Assembly: GCF_013317235.1 (NCBI RefSeq)
Contig: NZ_WLCM01000004.1
Location: 293,849-357,848 of the forward strand
Direction: 5' to 3'
From: Leisingera sp. ANG59
GTDB lineage: Bacteria; Pseudomonadota; Alphaproteobacteria; Rhodobacterales; Rhodobacteraceae
DNA: 64,000 bases
Below, piece by piece: positions 29,625 through 38,440 of the stretch. Both the position numbers and the translations under genes were made by a program. The first letter of the stretch is position 1. The number at the start of each line of letters is the position of its first letter. A model generated the notes under the pieces. The model was not told where the DNA came from, made no database searches, and saw only the letters and a program-made list of their open reading frames with translations.

Positions 29625-30311
29625 ATGGCCGAACATCTCCTGCCCGGGAACCCGCCAGTGCCGCTGACGCTGCGCCGCTCGGGCCGCGCGCGGCGGATCA
29701 GCCTGCGGATCTCTTCGCTGGACGGGCGGGTGACGCTGACCCTGCCCAAGGGGCTGCCGGAGCGCACCGCGCTGGCCTTTGCCGAGGAGAAGGCGGACTG
29801 GATCCGGGCCAATCTGGAAAAGCACCCGGATGCCGTCGAGGCCGTCTTTGGCGCGGTGCTGCCGATTGACGGCCAGGACCGGGTGATCGCGCCGGCCCCG
29901 GGGCGGCGCATCCAGCTGGAGGCCGGCCGCGTTGCGGTGCCGGGGCCTGCACCGGGACGGCCGCTGCAGCGGTATCTGCGGGAACTGGCGCGCAACCGGC
30001 TGGCGGAGGCCTCTGATTTCTACGCCGCCCGGTTGGGTAAAGGCTACAGCCGCCTGACCCTGCGCGACACCCGCTCGCGCTGGGGTTCCTGCACCGCGGA
30101 CGGCGGGCTGATGTATTCCTGGCGGCTGATCCTGGCGCCGCCTGCGGTGCTGCGCTACGTCGCCGCCCATGAGGTGGCGCATCTGCAGGAAATGAACCAC
30201 TCGCAGGCGTTCTGGGACACGGTGGAGCACATCCACGGCCGCTGGCAGGACCAGCGCGCCTGGCTGCGCGAAAACGGCGCCAGCTTGCACCGCTACCGTT
30301 TCGGCGAATGA
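29625..30311 (+). CDS. YgjP-like (M48/DUF45) metallopeptidase
   Basis: The 228-residue protein has the SprT/YgjP-type zinc motif HEVAH (starting near residue 182) and a third histidine or acidic ligand in the following EMNHSQAFWDTVE segment. It also has the conserved SRWGSCTADGGLMYSWRL block upstream. YgjP-family proteins are predicted metal-dependent hydrolases with poorly known substrates. It is divergent from the FYDLN gene, and the cyclase gene follows closely on the same strand. Confidence 0.9.
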   Translation: MAEHLLPGNPPVPLTLRRSGRARRISLRISSLDGRVTLTLPKGLPERTALAFAEEKADWIRANLEKHPDAVEAVFGAVLPIDGQDRVIAPAPGRRIQLEAGRVAVPGPAPGRPLQRYLRELARNRLAEASDFYAARLGKGYSRLTLRDTRSRWGSCTADGGLMYSWRLILAPPAVLRYVAAHEVAHLQEMNHSQAFWDTVEHIHGRWQDQRAWLRENGASLHRYRFGE

Positions 30312-30393
30312 AATCAGGACTTTGAGCCGGCGGGCGCGCGGGCTAAGCTGGCTCCAGTTGCAGTTGCCAGTTCCCCGGTTCAGAGGCCGCCCC

Positions 30394-32253
30394 GTGTCAG
30401 ACAAGCCGCAAAGACGCCTTGCCGCCATCTTCATGCTGGATGTCTCCGGCTTCAGCCGGATGATGGCCGAGGACGAGGCCGGCACCCTGAACCAGGTGCT
30501 GGCGCAGCAGCAGACCCTGATCGCGCCGGCCATCCGCAGCCATGGCGGCCGCATCGTCAAGCTGATGGGCGACGGGGTGCTGGCGCTGTTTCCCAGCGTG
30601 ATCTCGGCAGTGGAGGCGGCGGCGCACATCCAGGCGGATGCGGCGCGGACCCGCCACCTGCCGCTGCGGATCGGCATCAATCTGGGCGAGGTGCTGATTG
30701 CCCAGGGCGATGTCTTCGGCGACGAGGTGAACATCGCCGCCCGGCTGGAGAGCCTGGCGCGCCCCGGCGGCGTGGCGCTGTCGGCGGCGGCTTATGACCA
30801 GGTCCGCAACCGCATTCCCTATGATTTCGAGGATTTCGGCCGGCATGAGGTCAAGAACCTTCCCGACCCAGTGCAGGTCTATTTTCTGGGCGAGGAGCTG
30901 ACCTCGCTGCCCTCCCTGCGCCGCAGCACCCAGCCGCCGAAACTGCCGGAACCTGCACCGCGCCGGGGAATGCGGCCTGCGATGCTGCTGCTGGCGGGCT
31001 GCCTGGGTGCGGCCGCCGCCGCGGCCGGGATCTGGGGCTGGCAGCAGGCGGCCCGGCAGGGCAGCGCCGCAGCCCCGGCGGCAGGCCGGCCCGCCGCCTC
31101 GGCGTTTGAGGGCAGCCCGGTGATCGCGGTGCTGCCGTTCACCGCAGATGCGCTGCAGCCGGAGACCGCGCGGATGCTGTCGCAGGACGTGACCCGAAGC
31201 CTTGCCGCCGCCAGCGATGTCCGCATCGTTGCGCCCGGCAGCAGCCGCGCCGCCGCGGGCTTGCTGCCGGGCGAGGCCGCGGCGCTCCTGGGGGCGGATT
31301 TCGTGGTCGCGGGCCATCTGCCCGGCACCCTGCTCGACGGGGTGCGCCTGGAAATCCTCCAGGCGGCTGCAGGCAGCGGCGGCGAGGCCGGGGCAAAGCC
31401 GCTCAGCATCCTGCCGCCGCGGCCTCAGGAGGCCGCTGCGCCCCTTGCTCAGCAGCTTGCCGCAAGCATCATCCGCTATTTCGGCAGGCCGCTGCCGGAG
31501 CTGGATCTTCCTGACGTGCCCGATGGCGCTTTGCTGCAGCTGTTCACCGCCCGCAGCCTGAGGCAGCACGGCAACCGCGAAGGTGCGGAGCTGGCCCTGC
31601 GCCGGGCGCTGCGGATGGCGCCGGACTGGCCGGAGGCGCAGGCGCTGGCGGCGCTTTGGCATCTGGACCTTCTGACCGGCCCGGCGGCTGACCTGCCGCA
31701 GCGCGCGGCGGAAGCGGCGGAGATCGCGGCTGGTCTGCCGCCGCAGTCTGCCGTCCTGCAGTTGCGGGCGCTGGCGGCGCAGTTTGCGGGCAGGTCCGAT
31801 GCGGCGCTGCAATTGGCCGAACAATTGGCAGAGGCCTACCCCAACGATGCCCAGGGGCAGCTTCTGCGTGCCTGGCTGCTGCATCTGGCAGGGCAGGCGG
31901 GCGGCGCACAAAACGTGCTGGATCATGTCAGCCGGCTCGACCCGCTGCCGCAGCCGATGGTGCTGACGGTGCAGTCCGCCATCCACCTCGCGGCGGGGCA
32001 GGATGCAGAGGCCGCCGCAGCCGCGGCTGAGGCGCTGGCGCTGGAGCCCGCAGCACAGCTGGCCTGGGTGCTGCACTGCGCCAGCCTGGCCGCATTGGGC
32101 AGTTTTGACGAGGCCGCCGCCGCCTGCGCCCGACTCAAGGGCGCGCCGCTGACGCTGGATCAGGCGGCGGCGGCCTTTCCCTATTCCGCAGCAGCGCCGC
32201 GGCGGGCCTTGCGCACCGGCCTCAGCCTGGCAGGTCTGGCGGGCCGGCCTTGA
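30394..32253 (+). CDS. Class III adenylate/guanylate cyclase with TolB-like and TPR regions
   Basis: The 619-residue protein has a class III cyclase domain at residues 5-170. Metal ligands lie in FMLDVSGFSRM and MGDGVLALF, and the transition-state motif is VNIAARLE, so it looks catalytically intact. A transmembrane helix follows (LLLAGCLGAAAAAAGIWGW, near residue 200), then a TolB-like VIAVLPFTADALQPE domain and alanine-rich TPR-like helices. I start at GTG 30394, where the usual RRLAAI beginning of the family is reached after six residues. A TTG at 30322 preceded by AGGA is an alternative. It presumably makes cAMP in response to a signal sensed through its C-terminal part. Confidence 0.85.
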   Translation: MSDKPQRRLAAIFMLDVSGFSRMMAEDEAGTLNQVLAQQQTLIAPAIRSHGGRIVKLMGDGVLALFPSVISAVEAAAHIQADAARTRHLPLRIGINLGEVLIAQGDVFGDEVNIAARLESLARPGGVALSAAAYDQVRNRIPYDFEDFGRHEVKNLPDPVQVYFLGEELTSLPSLRRSTQPPKLPEPAPRRGMRPAMLLLAGCLGAAAAAAGIWGWQQAARQGSAAAPAAGRPAASAFEGSPVIAVLPFTADALQPETARMLSQDVTRSLAAASDVRIVAPGSSRAAAGLLPGEAAALLGADFVVAGHLPGTLLDGVRLEILQAAAGSGGEAGAKPLSILPPRPQEAAAPLAQQLAASIIRYFGRPLPELDLPDVPDGALLQLFTARSLRQHGNREGAELALRRALRMAPDWPEAQALAALWHLDLLTGPAADLPQRAAEAAEIAAGLPPQSAVLQLRALAAQFAGRSDAALQLAEQLAEAYPNDAQGQLLRAWLLHLAGQAGGAQNVLDHVSRLDPLPQPMVLTVQSAIHLAAGQDAEAAAAAAEALALEPAAQLAWVLHCASLAALGSFDEAAAACARLKGAPLTLDQAAAAFPYSAAAPRRALRTGLSLAGLAGRP

Positions 32254-32290
32254 GAGCGCGCGCAAATGCGCGGTTGACCGCGGCGGGATT

Positions 32291-32300
32291 TGTGATCACA
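32291..32300. promoter_or_regulatory. Palindrome immediately before the GntR gene
   Basis: A perfect 10-bp palindrome, TGTGATCACA, ends eight bases before the GntR start codon. FCD/GntR regulators often bind short palindromes near their own promoters, so autoregulation is plausible. It is also close to the TGTGA-N6-TCACA half-sites of CRP, without their spacing. This is weak evidence on its own. Confidence 0.35.
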
Positions 32301-32307
32301 TGACCGG

Positions 32308-32964
32308 ATGAACCAGCCCGTTCGCCCCGCCCAGGAAACCGCCTCCGCTCCGGCCCATGACCGCGTCTACCGGGCGCTGCGCACCCGCATCATGCACGGC
32401 GAGATCACCCCCGGCGCCGCCCTGACCCTGCGCGGTATCGGCGGCGAATTCGGCGTCTCGATGACGCCTGCGCGCGAGGCGGTGCGCCGCCTGGCCGCCG
32501 AGGGCGCGCTGTTCCTGTCCTCCTCGGGCCGGGTGACCACGCCGGAACTGACAAACGAGCGGATCGAGGAACTGGCCGCCCTGCGCGCGCTGTTGGAGGT
32601 GGAACTGGCCAGTCGCGCCCTGCCACGCGCCCACATGGCGCTGATCGACCGGCTGCAGACGATCAATTCCAACGTCGCTGAGATGGTCTCCAAGCGCGAT
32701 GCAGTGGGCTATATCCGCACCAACTTGGAATTTCATCGCACTCTCTACCTGCGCGCTCAGGCGCCGGCCATGCTGGCGATGGCGGAAACCGTATGGTTGC
32801 AGCTTGGTCCCACCATGCGGGCGCTCTATGGCCGGTTGCGCCGCACCGATCCGCCGCAGAACCACCGCCTGATCATCGCCGCGCTCAAGGCGGGGGATGA
32901 GCCCGGCCTGCGCCTGGCGGTACGCTCCGACGTGACCCAAGGCTTGCGGCTGCTGGCGGGCTAG
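32308..32964 (+). CDS. GntR-family (FCD) transcriptional regulator
   Basis: The 218-residue protein has an N-terminal GntR winged helix (DRVYRALRTRIMHGEITPG ... GVSMTPAREAVRRLAAEGA) and a C-terminal all-helical FCD ligand domain. The metal or ligand histidines are in LEFHRTLY and NHRLIIAAL. There is no obvious ribosome site before the ATG. The adjacent genes are cyclases, not a catabolic operon, so the regulated pathway cannot be read from context. Confidence 0.9.
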   Translation: MNQPVRPAQETASAPAHDRVYRALRTRIMHGEITPGAALTLRGIGGEFGVSMTPAREAVRRLAAEGALFLSSSGRVTTPELTNERIEELAALRALLEVELASRALPRAHMALIDRLQTINSNVAEMVSKRDAVGYIRTNLEFHRTLYLRAQAPAMLAMAETVWLQLGPTMRALYGRLRRTDPPQNHRLIIAALKAGDEPGLRLAVRSDVTQGLRLLAG

Positions 32965-33018
32965 GGGTGTATTGAAGCCGGTTCCCATGAAGGGACCGAA
33001 CTGGTACACTCCAACCCT

Positions 33019-35250
33019 ATGAAAAGCCCTTCAAATCGCCGCCTGGCAGCGATCATGGCTGCGGATGTGGCGGGCTATTCCTGACTGACCGCTGCGGATG
33101 AATAAGGCACGGTAGCCGCTCTGCACGCCATCCGAAGCGAAGTGGTCGAGCCGGTCACGGAACAGCACGGCGGCCGCATCGCGAACACCGCGGGCGACAG
33201 TTTCCTGATTGAATTCCGCAGTGCCGTTGATGCGCTGCGCGCCGCCCTCAGCATCCAGGACCAGTTGCAGACCCGGAATGCCGGTGTGGCAGCGGACCGT
33301 GCCATCCTGCTGCGGATCGGCCTCAACGTCGGGGATGTCATCTCCAACGGCGGCGACATCCTGGGCGACGGCGTCAACGTGGCTGCCCGGCTGGAGGCGC
33401 TGGACGAGCCGGGCGGGATCACGGCTTCGCAGGCAGTTGTCAGCTATGCGCGTAAGAGCATTACCGCCGACTGCATCCCAATGGGTCCGCAGATGGCCAG
33501 GAATATTCCGGAACCGGTGGAGGTCTTCTGGATCGGCAAGTTCGGAGATACCGCAAAACAGAAAAAGCGTGCCCAGTTCCCGCGCGCCGGGCTGGCTGTG
33601 GGGATTGGCGGTCTCGCAGCTGCCGCTGCGGTTTTTTGGATCGCGCCCTGGCAGTCAGACCCGGATCAAGCAATCGCAGCGCGAATGGCCTTTCCGCTGC
33701 CGGATCTGCCCTCGGTTGCGGTGCTGCCGCTGGCCGACGCCACCGGCGACAGCGGCAGTGCAATGCTAGCGGATGGATTCTCCGAAGACTTGATCACTGA
33801 CCTGTCTCGAATTTCTGGCCTGTTCGTGATCTCCGGAAACAGCTCCTTCGCCTATCAGAACCAGCAGATCAGCCCCGCGCAATTTGCCGAGGAAATGGGC
33901 GTGAGGTATGTGGTCGACGGCAGCTTGCGCCGCACTGCCACGGCGTTCCGGGTCAACATCCGGCTGACGGATACATCCAGTGGCCGGCTGGTTTGGGCTG
34001 ACCGGTTTGACGGCCCGCTGCAGGAACTCTTTTCTGTCCAGAACCGTATAGCACCGGATATCGCCAAGGCGCTGGAACTGCGGGTGGATGAGGGAGAGCG
34101 CACCGGTATCGAGCAGGTGGACACCGCCACCATTGCCGCGCGCGAGGCGTTTCAGCAGGGCTGGGAGCTCTATGCGCGGTTCAACGAACAGGACAATCTG
34201 GCCGCCATTCCGCATTTCGAACAGGCGGTGACGCTGGATCCGGGCTATGGCCGCGCCTGGGCTTTTCTGGCAATGGCACATCTGCGTCCGCATATTTTCC
34301 ATAACTGGAGCGGTTTTGCAGAACGCGCCGGTGAAATGCATATCTGCCTGTTCTACAAATATTTTCAGGAAGTTGTCCGTCACGACACGCCGCTCAAGCA
34401 CGTTATCCGGGCGATGGTGCTTTTGAACCTGCATGATTGGGACAGTGCCCGGGGCAGCAGCCAGGGAACTTTTGAAGCGCGCCAGGAGGCCGCCAGGGCC
34501 ATTGCCCTCCAGCCTAGCGATCCGGAGGCGCATCTGGCCATGGCCTGGGTTTTGATTGCGGCGGGCCAGCCGGAAGAGGGGCTGGCCTTTGTCCAGGCAG
34601 CCATGCGGCTCGATCCCAAACATCCCAGCCATTACGTCCTGTTTCAAGCTGCAGCTCACTTCGCGAAGGGGGAGTACGATTTGGCGGCAGACAGGCTGCT
34701 GGCAGAGCTGGAGCTCAATCCGCAGGCCAGGGAACTGATGCCAATAGCAGCCTCGGTTCTGGCGCTGAAAGGAGAACAGCGGCAGGCAAGGGCAATGGTG
34801 GAGCGCTGGCAGAAAGGCAAGGAAGAGGCTCTCCTGCCGATGGCGGTGGAGCGCCACTTCTTCATCGTGCGATGGATTGGCAATAGCCAGCACTTGAACC
34901 GGCGCCTGTCGGACGGGTTGCGGCTTGCGGTCCTGCCGCCGGGGACAACGGTGGCCAGCCTCAGGGCCGGGCTGACGCTGGCAGACGCCAGCTCCCAGCG
35001 GCAGGCGGCACGGGCACTGGGCCTGTTCGGCGCCGGTGCAGCGCCCGCGGTGCCGGAACTGATAGAGCTGCTGGACAGCCCCTCCGCTTTTGTGCGCAAA
35101 GACGCTGCCAACGCCTTAGGCGGTATCGGTGCTGCCGCAGAAGCGGCACTGCCTGCGCTGGACGCCCTCGCGGGCTCCGGCCTGGCCGGAAAACGCGCGG
35201 CCCTGGCTGCGGAGCGGATCCGCAGCAGTCTGGCCGAGGAGGAGCTCTGA
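33019..35250 (+). pseudogene. Class III cyclase with TPR and HEAT repeats, broken by two nonsense codons
   Basis: Read from ATG 33019, the frame gives the standard cyclase start NRRLAAIMAADVAGYS, then TGA (33082-33084), LTAADE, TAA (33103-33105), then GTVAALHAIRSEVVEP and a further 700 open codons. The stops stand where related proteins have Arg (CGA) and Glu (GAA), so two point changes explain them; the frame is otherwise unbroken. Downstream are the rest of the cyclase domain (TAGDSFLIEF, VNVAARLE), a transmembrane helix, a TolB-like domain (SVAVLPLADATGDSG), TPRs and C-terminal HEAT-like repeats. A GTG at 33142 could start a shorter product, but it would lack the first metal-binding Asp. 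Confidence 0.8.
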
Positions 35251-35754
35251 CGGGGCTCTTCTCCGGTTCAGCTACTTTCGACGCGCTTATAAATGGCACA
35301 GGCGGACAGAACAGGTCGGACCTCAGCTATTGCTGAGTTCATTTTCAACAGGGCATCGCAGAGGCCGGTGTGCCGGAGCCTCTTTGTCGCTTGAGGTTGT
35401 AGACTGCACCGGACCCTTGAGGGTTAAGTTGTCGCGCTGGACCCGGCGCCGTACCGATCAATTTCAAACAAACGGTACCCGGTCGGCGCTGCAGATCGGG
35501 ACTGGAAGTGGGCCTTCAAGGAGGCAGACGGGTATCTGTGGATTGCGCATAGCACCGCTCTGAGAGGTCAGGATTGACACAGGCAGATGCAGTTAGAACA
35601 TAAAGCCGGCAGGGGTAAGGCTCTGATCTGAAATTGGTATTCCAGGGGTGCATGGCTCTGATGTGCAACCTGCATACCCTATGCGATATCGGCATTTCAC
35701 AGTTTGCGCGCCACGGGCTAGCGTTTGCGGCATAATCACAGGGGAGTATGCCTA
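35251..35754. other. Intergenic region, 504 bp, upstream of dppA
   Basis: The region contains the presumed promoter of the peptide transporter operon and the 13-bp inverted repeat listed at 35672. A CATAAT hexamer at 35731-35736 could be a -10 box, but no -35 box lies at a good distance. No gene is recognisable. Confidence 0.45.
35672..35684. promoter_or_regulatory. Inverted repeat upstream of dppA
   Basis: GCATA-CCC-TATGC is a perfect 5-bp inverted repeat with a 3-bp spacer, 71 bp before the dppA start. It is a candidate operator, perhaps for the LysR-type regulator encoded at the end of the operon. It is short enough to occur by chance. Confidence 0.3.
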
Positions 35755-37314
35755 ATGACGAAATTTGTCAGAAGCCTGGCGGCTGCTGCGGTGGTGGCGA
35801 TGGCACCGGTTGCCTATGCCGAAACCACCGTGCGGGTTGCCTACGACGCTGACCCGGTCTCGCTGGATCCGCATGAACAGCTGTCCGGCGGCACGCTGCA
35901 GCTGTCGCACATGGTCTTTGACCCGCTGGTGCGCTGGACCAAGGACCTGCAGTTCGAACCGCGCCTGGCCGAAAGCTGGGAACAGATCGACGAGACCACC
36001 ATGCGCTTCAAGCTGCGCAGCGGCGTCACCTTCCACAGCGGCAATGCGCTGACTGCCAAGGATGTCGACTGGACCTTTGACCGTCTGAAGGCAAGCGACG
36101 ACTTCAAGGCGATCTTCGCACCGTTCACCGATGTCGAAGTCGTTGACGACATGACCTTCGATCTCAAGACCGCGGAGCCCTATCCGCTGGTCCTGCACAC
36201 CGCGACCTACATCTTCCCGATGGACAGCGCGTTCTACACCGGCACCACCGAGGACGGCAAAGACAAGTCCGAGATCGTCAAGCATGGCGATAGCTTTGCC
36301 TCGCGCAACATTTCCGGCACCGGCCCGTTTGTGGTTTCCGAGCGTGAGCAGGGCGTGCGCGTCGTGTTCGACCGCTTCGACGGCTACTGGGACGCTGATG
36401 CAGGCAATGTCGACAAGATCGTTCTGACCCCGATCAAGGAAGACCCGACCCGCGTGGCGGCCCTGCTGTCCGGCGACGTGGACTTCATCGCGCCGGTTCC
36501 GCCGACCGACCTGAAGCGCGTGGAAGAGGCCGAGGGCGTTGACCTGATCACCATGCCCGGCACCCGTATCATCACCTTCCAGATGAACCAGAACCGCGTC
36601 GAAGCCTTCAAGGACGCCCGTGTCCGCCAGGCAATCGACTATGCTGTCAACAACGCAGGCATCGTTGACCGCATCATGCGCGGCTTCGGCACCGTGGGCG
36701 CACAGGCCAGCCCGGCCGGCTACCTTGGCTACAACGAAGCCCTGGCTCCGCGCTTCGACCTGGAGAAAGCCAAGGCGCTGATGGCTGAGGCAGGCTATGC
36801 CGACGGCTTCTCGATCACCATGATGGCGCCGAACAACCGCTATGTGAACGACGACAAGATCGCCCAGGCGGTGGCTTCGATGCTGGCGCAGATCAACATC
36901 AAGGTTGACCTGCAGACCATGCCCAAGGCGCAGTATTGGCCGACCTTCGACGAGCGCGCAGCAGACATGATGATGATCGGCTGGCATGCGGACACCGAAG
37001 ATTCCGCCAACTTCCACCAGTTCCTGACCGCCTGCCCGGATGAAGCAACCGGCAACGGCCAGTATAACTCGGGCAACTACTGCAACGAGGAAGCCGACGC
37101 GCTGATGAATCAGGCCAACGCGGAAACCGATCCGGCCAAGCGTGCGGAAATGCTGCAGAAGCTGGAAGGCATCCTCTATGATGAAGCGGCCTTTATCCCG
37201 CTGCACTGGCAGAACCTGGCATGGGGTTCCAAGTCCGGCATGAACTCGGCGGACATCGTGAACGCGCTGAACTTCCCCTACTTCGGTGACCTGGTTGTCG
37301 AGACCGGCAGCTAA
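35755..37314 (+). CDS. Dipeptide/oligopeptide ABC transporter substrate-binding protein
   Basis: The 519-residue SBP_bac_5 family protein has a Sec signal peptide (residues 1-22, cut after VAYA). Typical features are RVAYDADPVSLDPHEQLSGG, FEPRLAESWEQID and the late YNSGNYCNEEADALM. It binds peptides or a related solute in the periplasm for the membrane components encoded next. The start at 35755 is preceded by AGGGGAG; the frame is open ten codons further upstream. The exact substrate cannot be read from sequence; DppA-like is the closest label. Confidence 0.93.
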   Translation: MTKFVRSLAAAAVVAMAPVAYAETTVRVAYDADPVSLDPHEQLSGGTLQLSHMVFDPLVRWTKDLQFEPRLAESWEQIDETTMRFKLRSGVTFHSGNALTAKDVDWTFDRLKASDDFKAIFAPFTDVEVVDDMTFDLKTAEPYPLVLHTATYIFPMDSAFYTGTTEDGKDKSEIVKHGDSFASRNISGTGPFVVSEREQGVRVVFDRFDGYWDADAGNVDKIVLTPIKEDPTRVAALLSGDVDFIAPVPPTDLKRVEEAEGVDLITMPGTRIITFQMNQNRVEAFKDARVRQAIDYAVNNAGIVDRIMRGFGTVGAQASPAGYLGYNEALAPRFDLEKAKALMAEAGYADGFSITMMAPNNRYVNDDKIAQAVASMLAQINIKVDLQTMPKAQYWPTFDERAADMMMIGWHADTEDSANFHQFLTACPDEATGNGQYNSGNYCNEEADALMNQANAETDPAKRAEMLQKLEGILYDEAAFIPLHWQNLAWGSKSGMNSADIVNALNFPYFGDLVVETGS

Positions 37315-37326
37315 GCACTGAAAAAC

Positions 37327-37361
37327 CCGGGCCGGTCTCCCCCGGCCGGCCCGGACCTTTT
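37327..37361 (+). terminator. Intercistronic hairpin after the binding-protein gene
   Basis: A 9-bp perfect GC-rich stem (CCGGGCCGG and its complement) has a 10-base loop and is followed by CCTTTT. Such a hairpin after the binding-protein gene commonly stabilises its mRNA or partly stops transcription, so that binding protein exceeds permease. Confidence 0.65.
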
Positions 37362-37459
37362 GAATAACAAGCGGCCGCCAAGGCTGCACCTGCAGGATCC
37401 GCGCCCCCGCCAGGACGCACAAGCCTGCGCTGTCATTAAACTCTACAAAGGTCAGGACG

Positions 37460-38440
37460 ATGTTTGCCTATCTCGCAAAGCGAGTCATTCAGGCGATTGC
37501 CGTGATGTTCGTCATCTCGCTGATTGCCTTTGCCATCCAGGGCAACCTGGGCGACCCGCTGCGCGAGCTGGTCGGGCAGTCGGTCTCGGAAGAAGTACGC
37601 CAGCAGCTGCGCGACGAAATGGGGCTGAACGACAGCTTCGTGACGCAATATCTGCGGTTTGCAGGCAATGCGCTGCAGGGCGACCTGGGCACCTCCTATT
37701 TCTTCAAGGAGCCGGCGCTGGACGTGATCCTGAAGAAGCTGCCCGCGACGCTGGAGCTGGTGTTCGGCGCCACGCTGATCATCGTCGGCTTTTCGGTGCC
37801 GCTGGGTATCTATACCGCGATCAAGCCGGACAGCATCCTGAGCCGCATCATCATGGGCCTGTCGATTGTCGGCATCTCGATCCCGGTGTTCCTGACCGCC
37901 ATCCTGATGATCTTTGTGTTCTCCGTCGAATACGGCTGGTTCCCCTCCTACGGGCGCGGCGACACCGTGCATGTCTGGGGCTATTGGGAGACCAATTTTG
38001 CCACCGCTGACGGCTGGATGCATATCATCCTGCCCTCGATCGCGCTGGCCTCCATCATGCTGCCGTTGTTTGTCCGCCTGATCCGGGCCGAGATGATGGA
38101 AGTGCTGCAGTCCGAATACGTCAAATACGCCAAGGCCAAGGGCATCAACCCGTGGCGCATCTACTTTGTGCACGCGCTCAAGAACACGCTGTTACCGGTG
38201 ATCACTGTGGGTGGTGTGCAGATCGGCACCATGGTCGCCTACACCATCCTGACAGAAACGGTGTTCCAGTGGCCGGGCATGGGCTTCATGTTCCTGGAGG
38301 CGGTGAACCGCGTCGATACCCCGCTGATCGTGGCTTACCTGATTGTTGTCGGCTTCATCTTTGTGGTCACCAACACCATCGTCGACCTGATCTATGGCCT
38401 GGTGAACCCGACCGTGAATATTGCGAGGATGGGCGCATGA
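37460..38440 (+). CDS. Peptide ABC transporter permease (DppB-like)
   Basis: This is a 326-residue BPD_transp_1 permease. The first membrane helix is at residues 9-29 (AIAVMFVISLIAFAI). Further helices and the EAA-loop region EYVKYAKAKGINPWRIYFVH contact the ATPase. It forms the inner-membrane channel with the following DppC-like protein. The stop overlaps the next start by 3 bp. Confidence 0.95.
   Translation: MFAYLAKRVIQAIAVMFVISLIAFAIQGNLGDPLRELVGQSVSEEVRQQLRDEMGLNDSFVTQYLRFAGNALQGDLGTSYFFKEPALDVILKKLPATLELVFGATLIIVGFSVPLGIYTAIKPDSILSRIIMGLSIVGISIPVFLTAILMIFVFSVEYGWFPSYGRGDTVHVWGYWETNFATADGWMHIILPSIALASIMLPLFVRLIRAEMMEVLQSEYVKYAKAKGINPWRIYFVHALKNTLLPVITVGGVQIGTMVAYTILTETVFQWPGMGFMFLEAVNRVDTPLIVAYLIVVGFIFVVTNTIVDLIYGLVNPTVNIARMGA

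Noticed and set aside
30397-32265. Minus-strand open frame (622 codons) opposite the first cyclase
   Set aside because: It is an antisense shadow of high-GC codons, Gln/Arg-rich with no domain; the plus frame has the cyclase metal-binding motifs.
33082-33105. Recoding of the TGA as selenocysteine in the second cyclase
   Set aside because: A TAA follows seven codons later, the position is Arg in relatives, and no selenocysteine stem-loop is evident.
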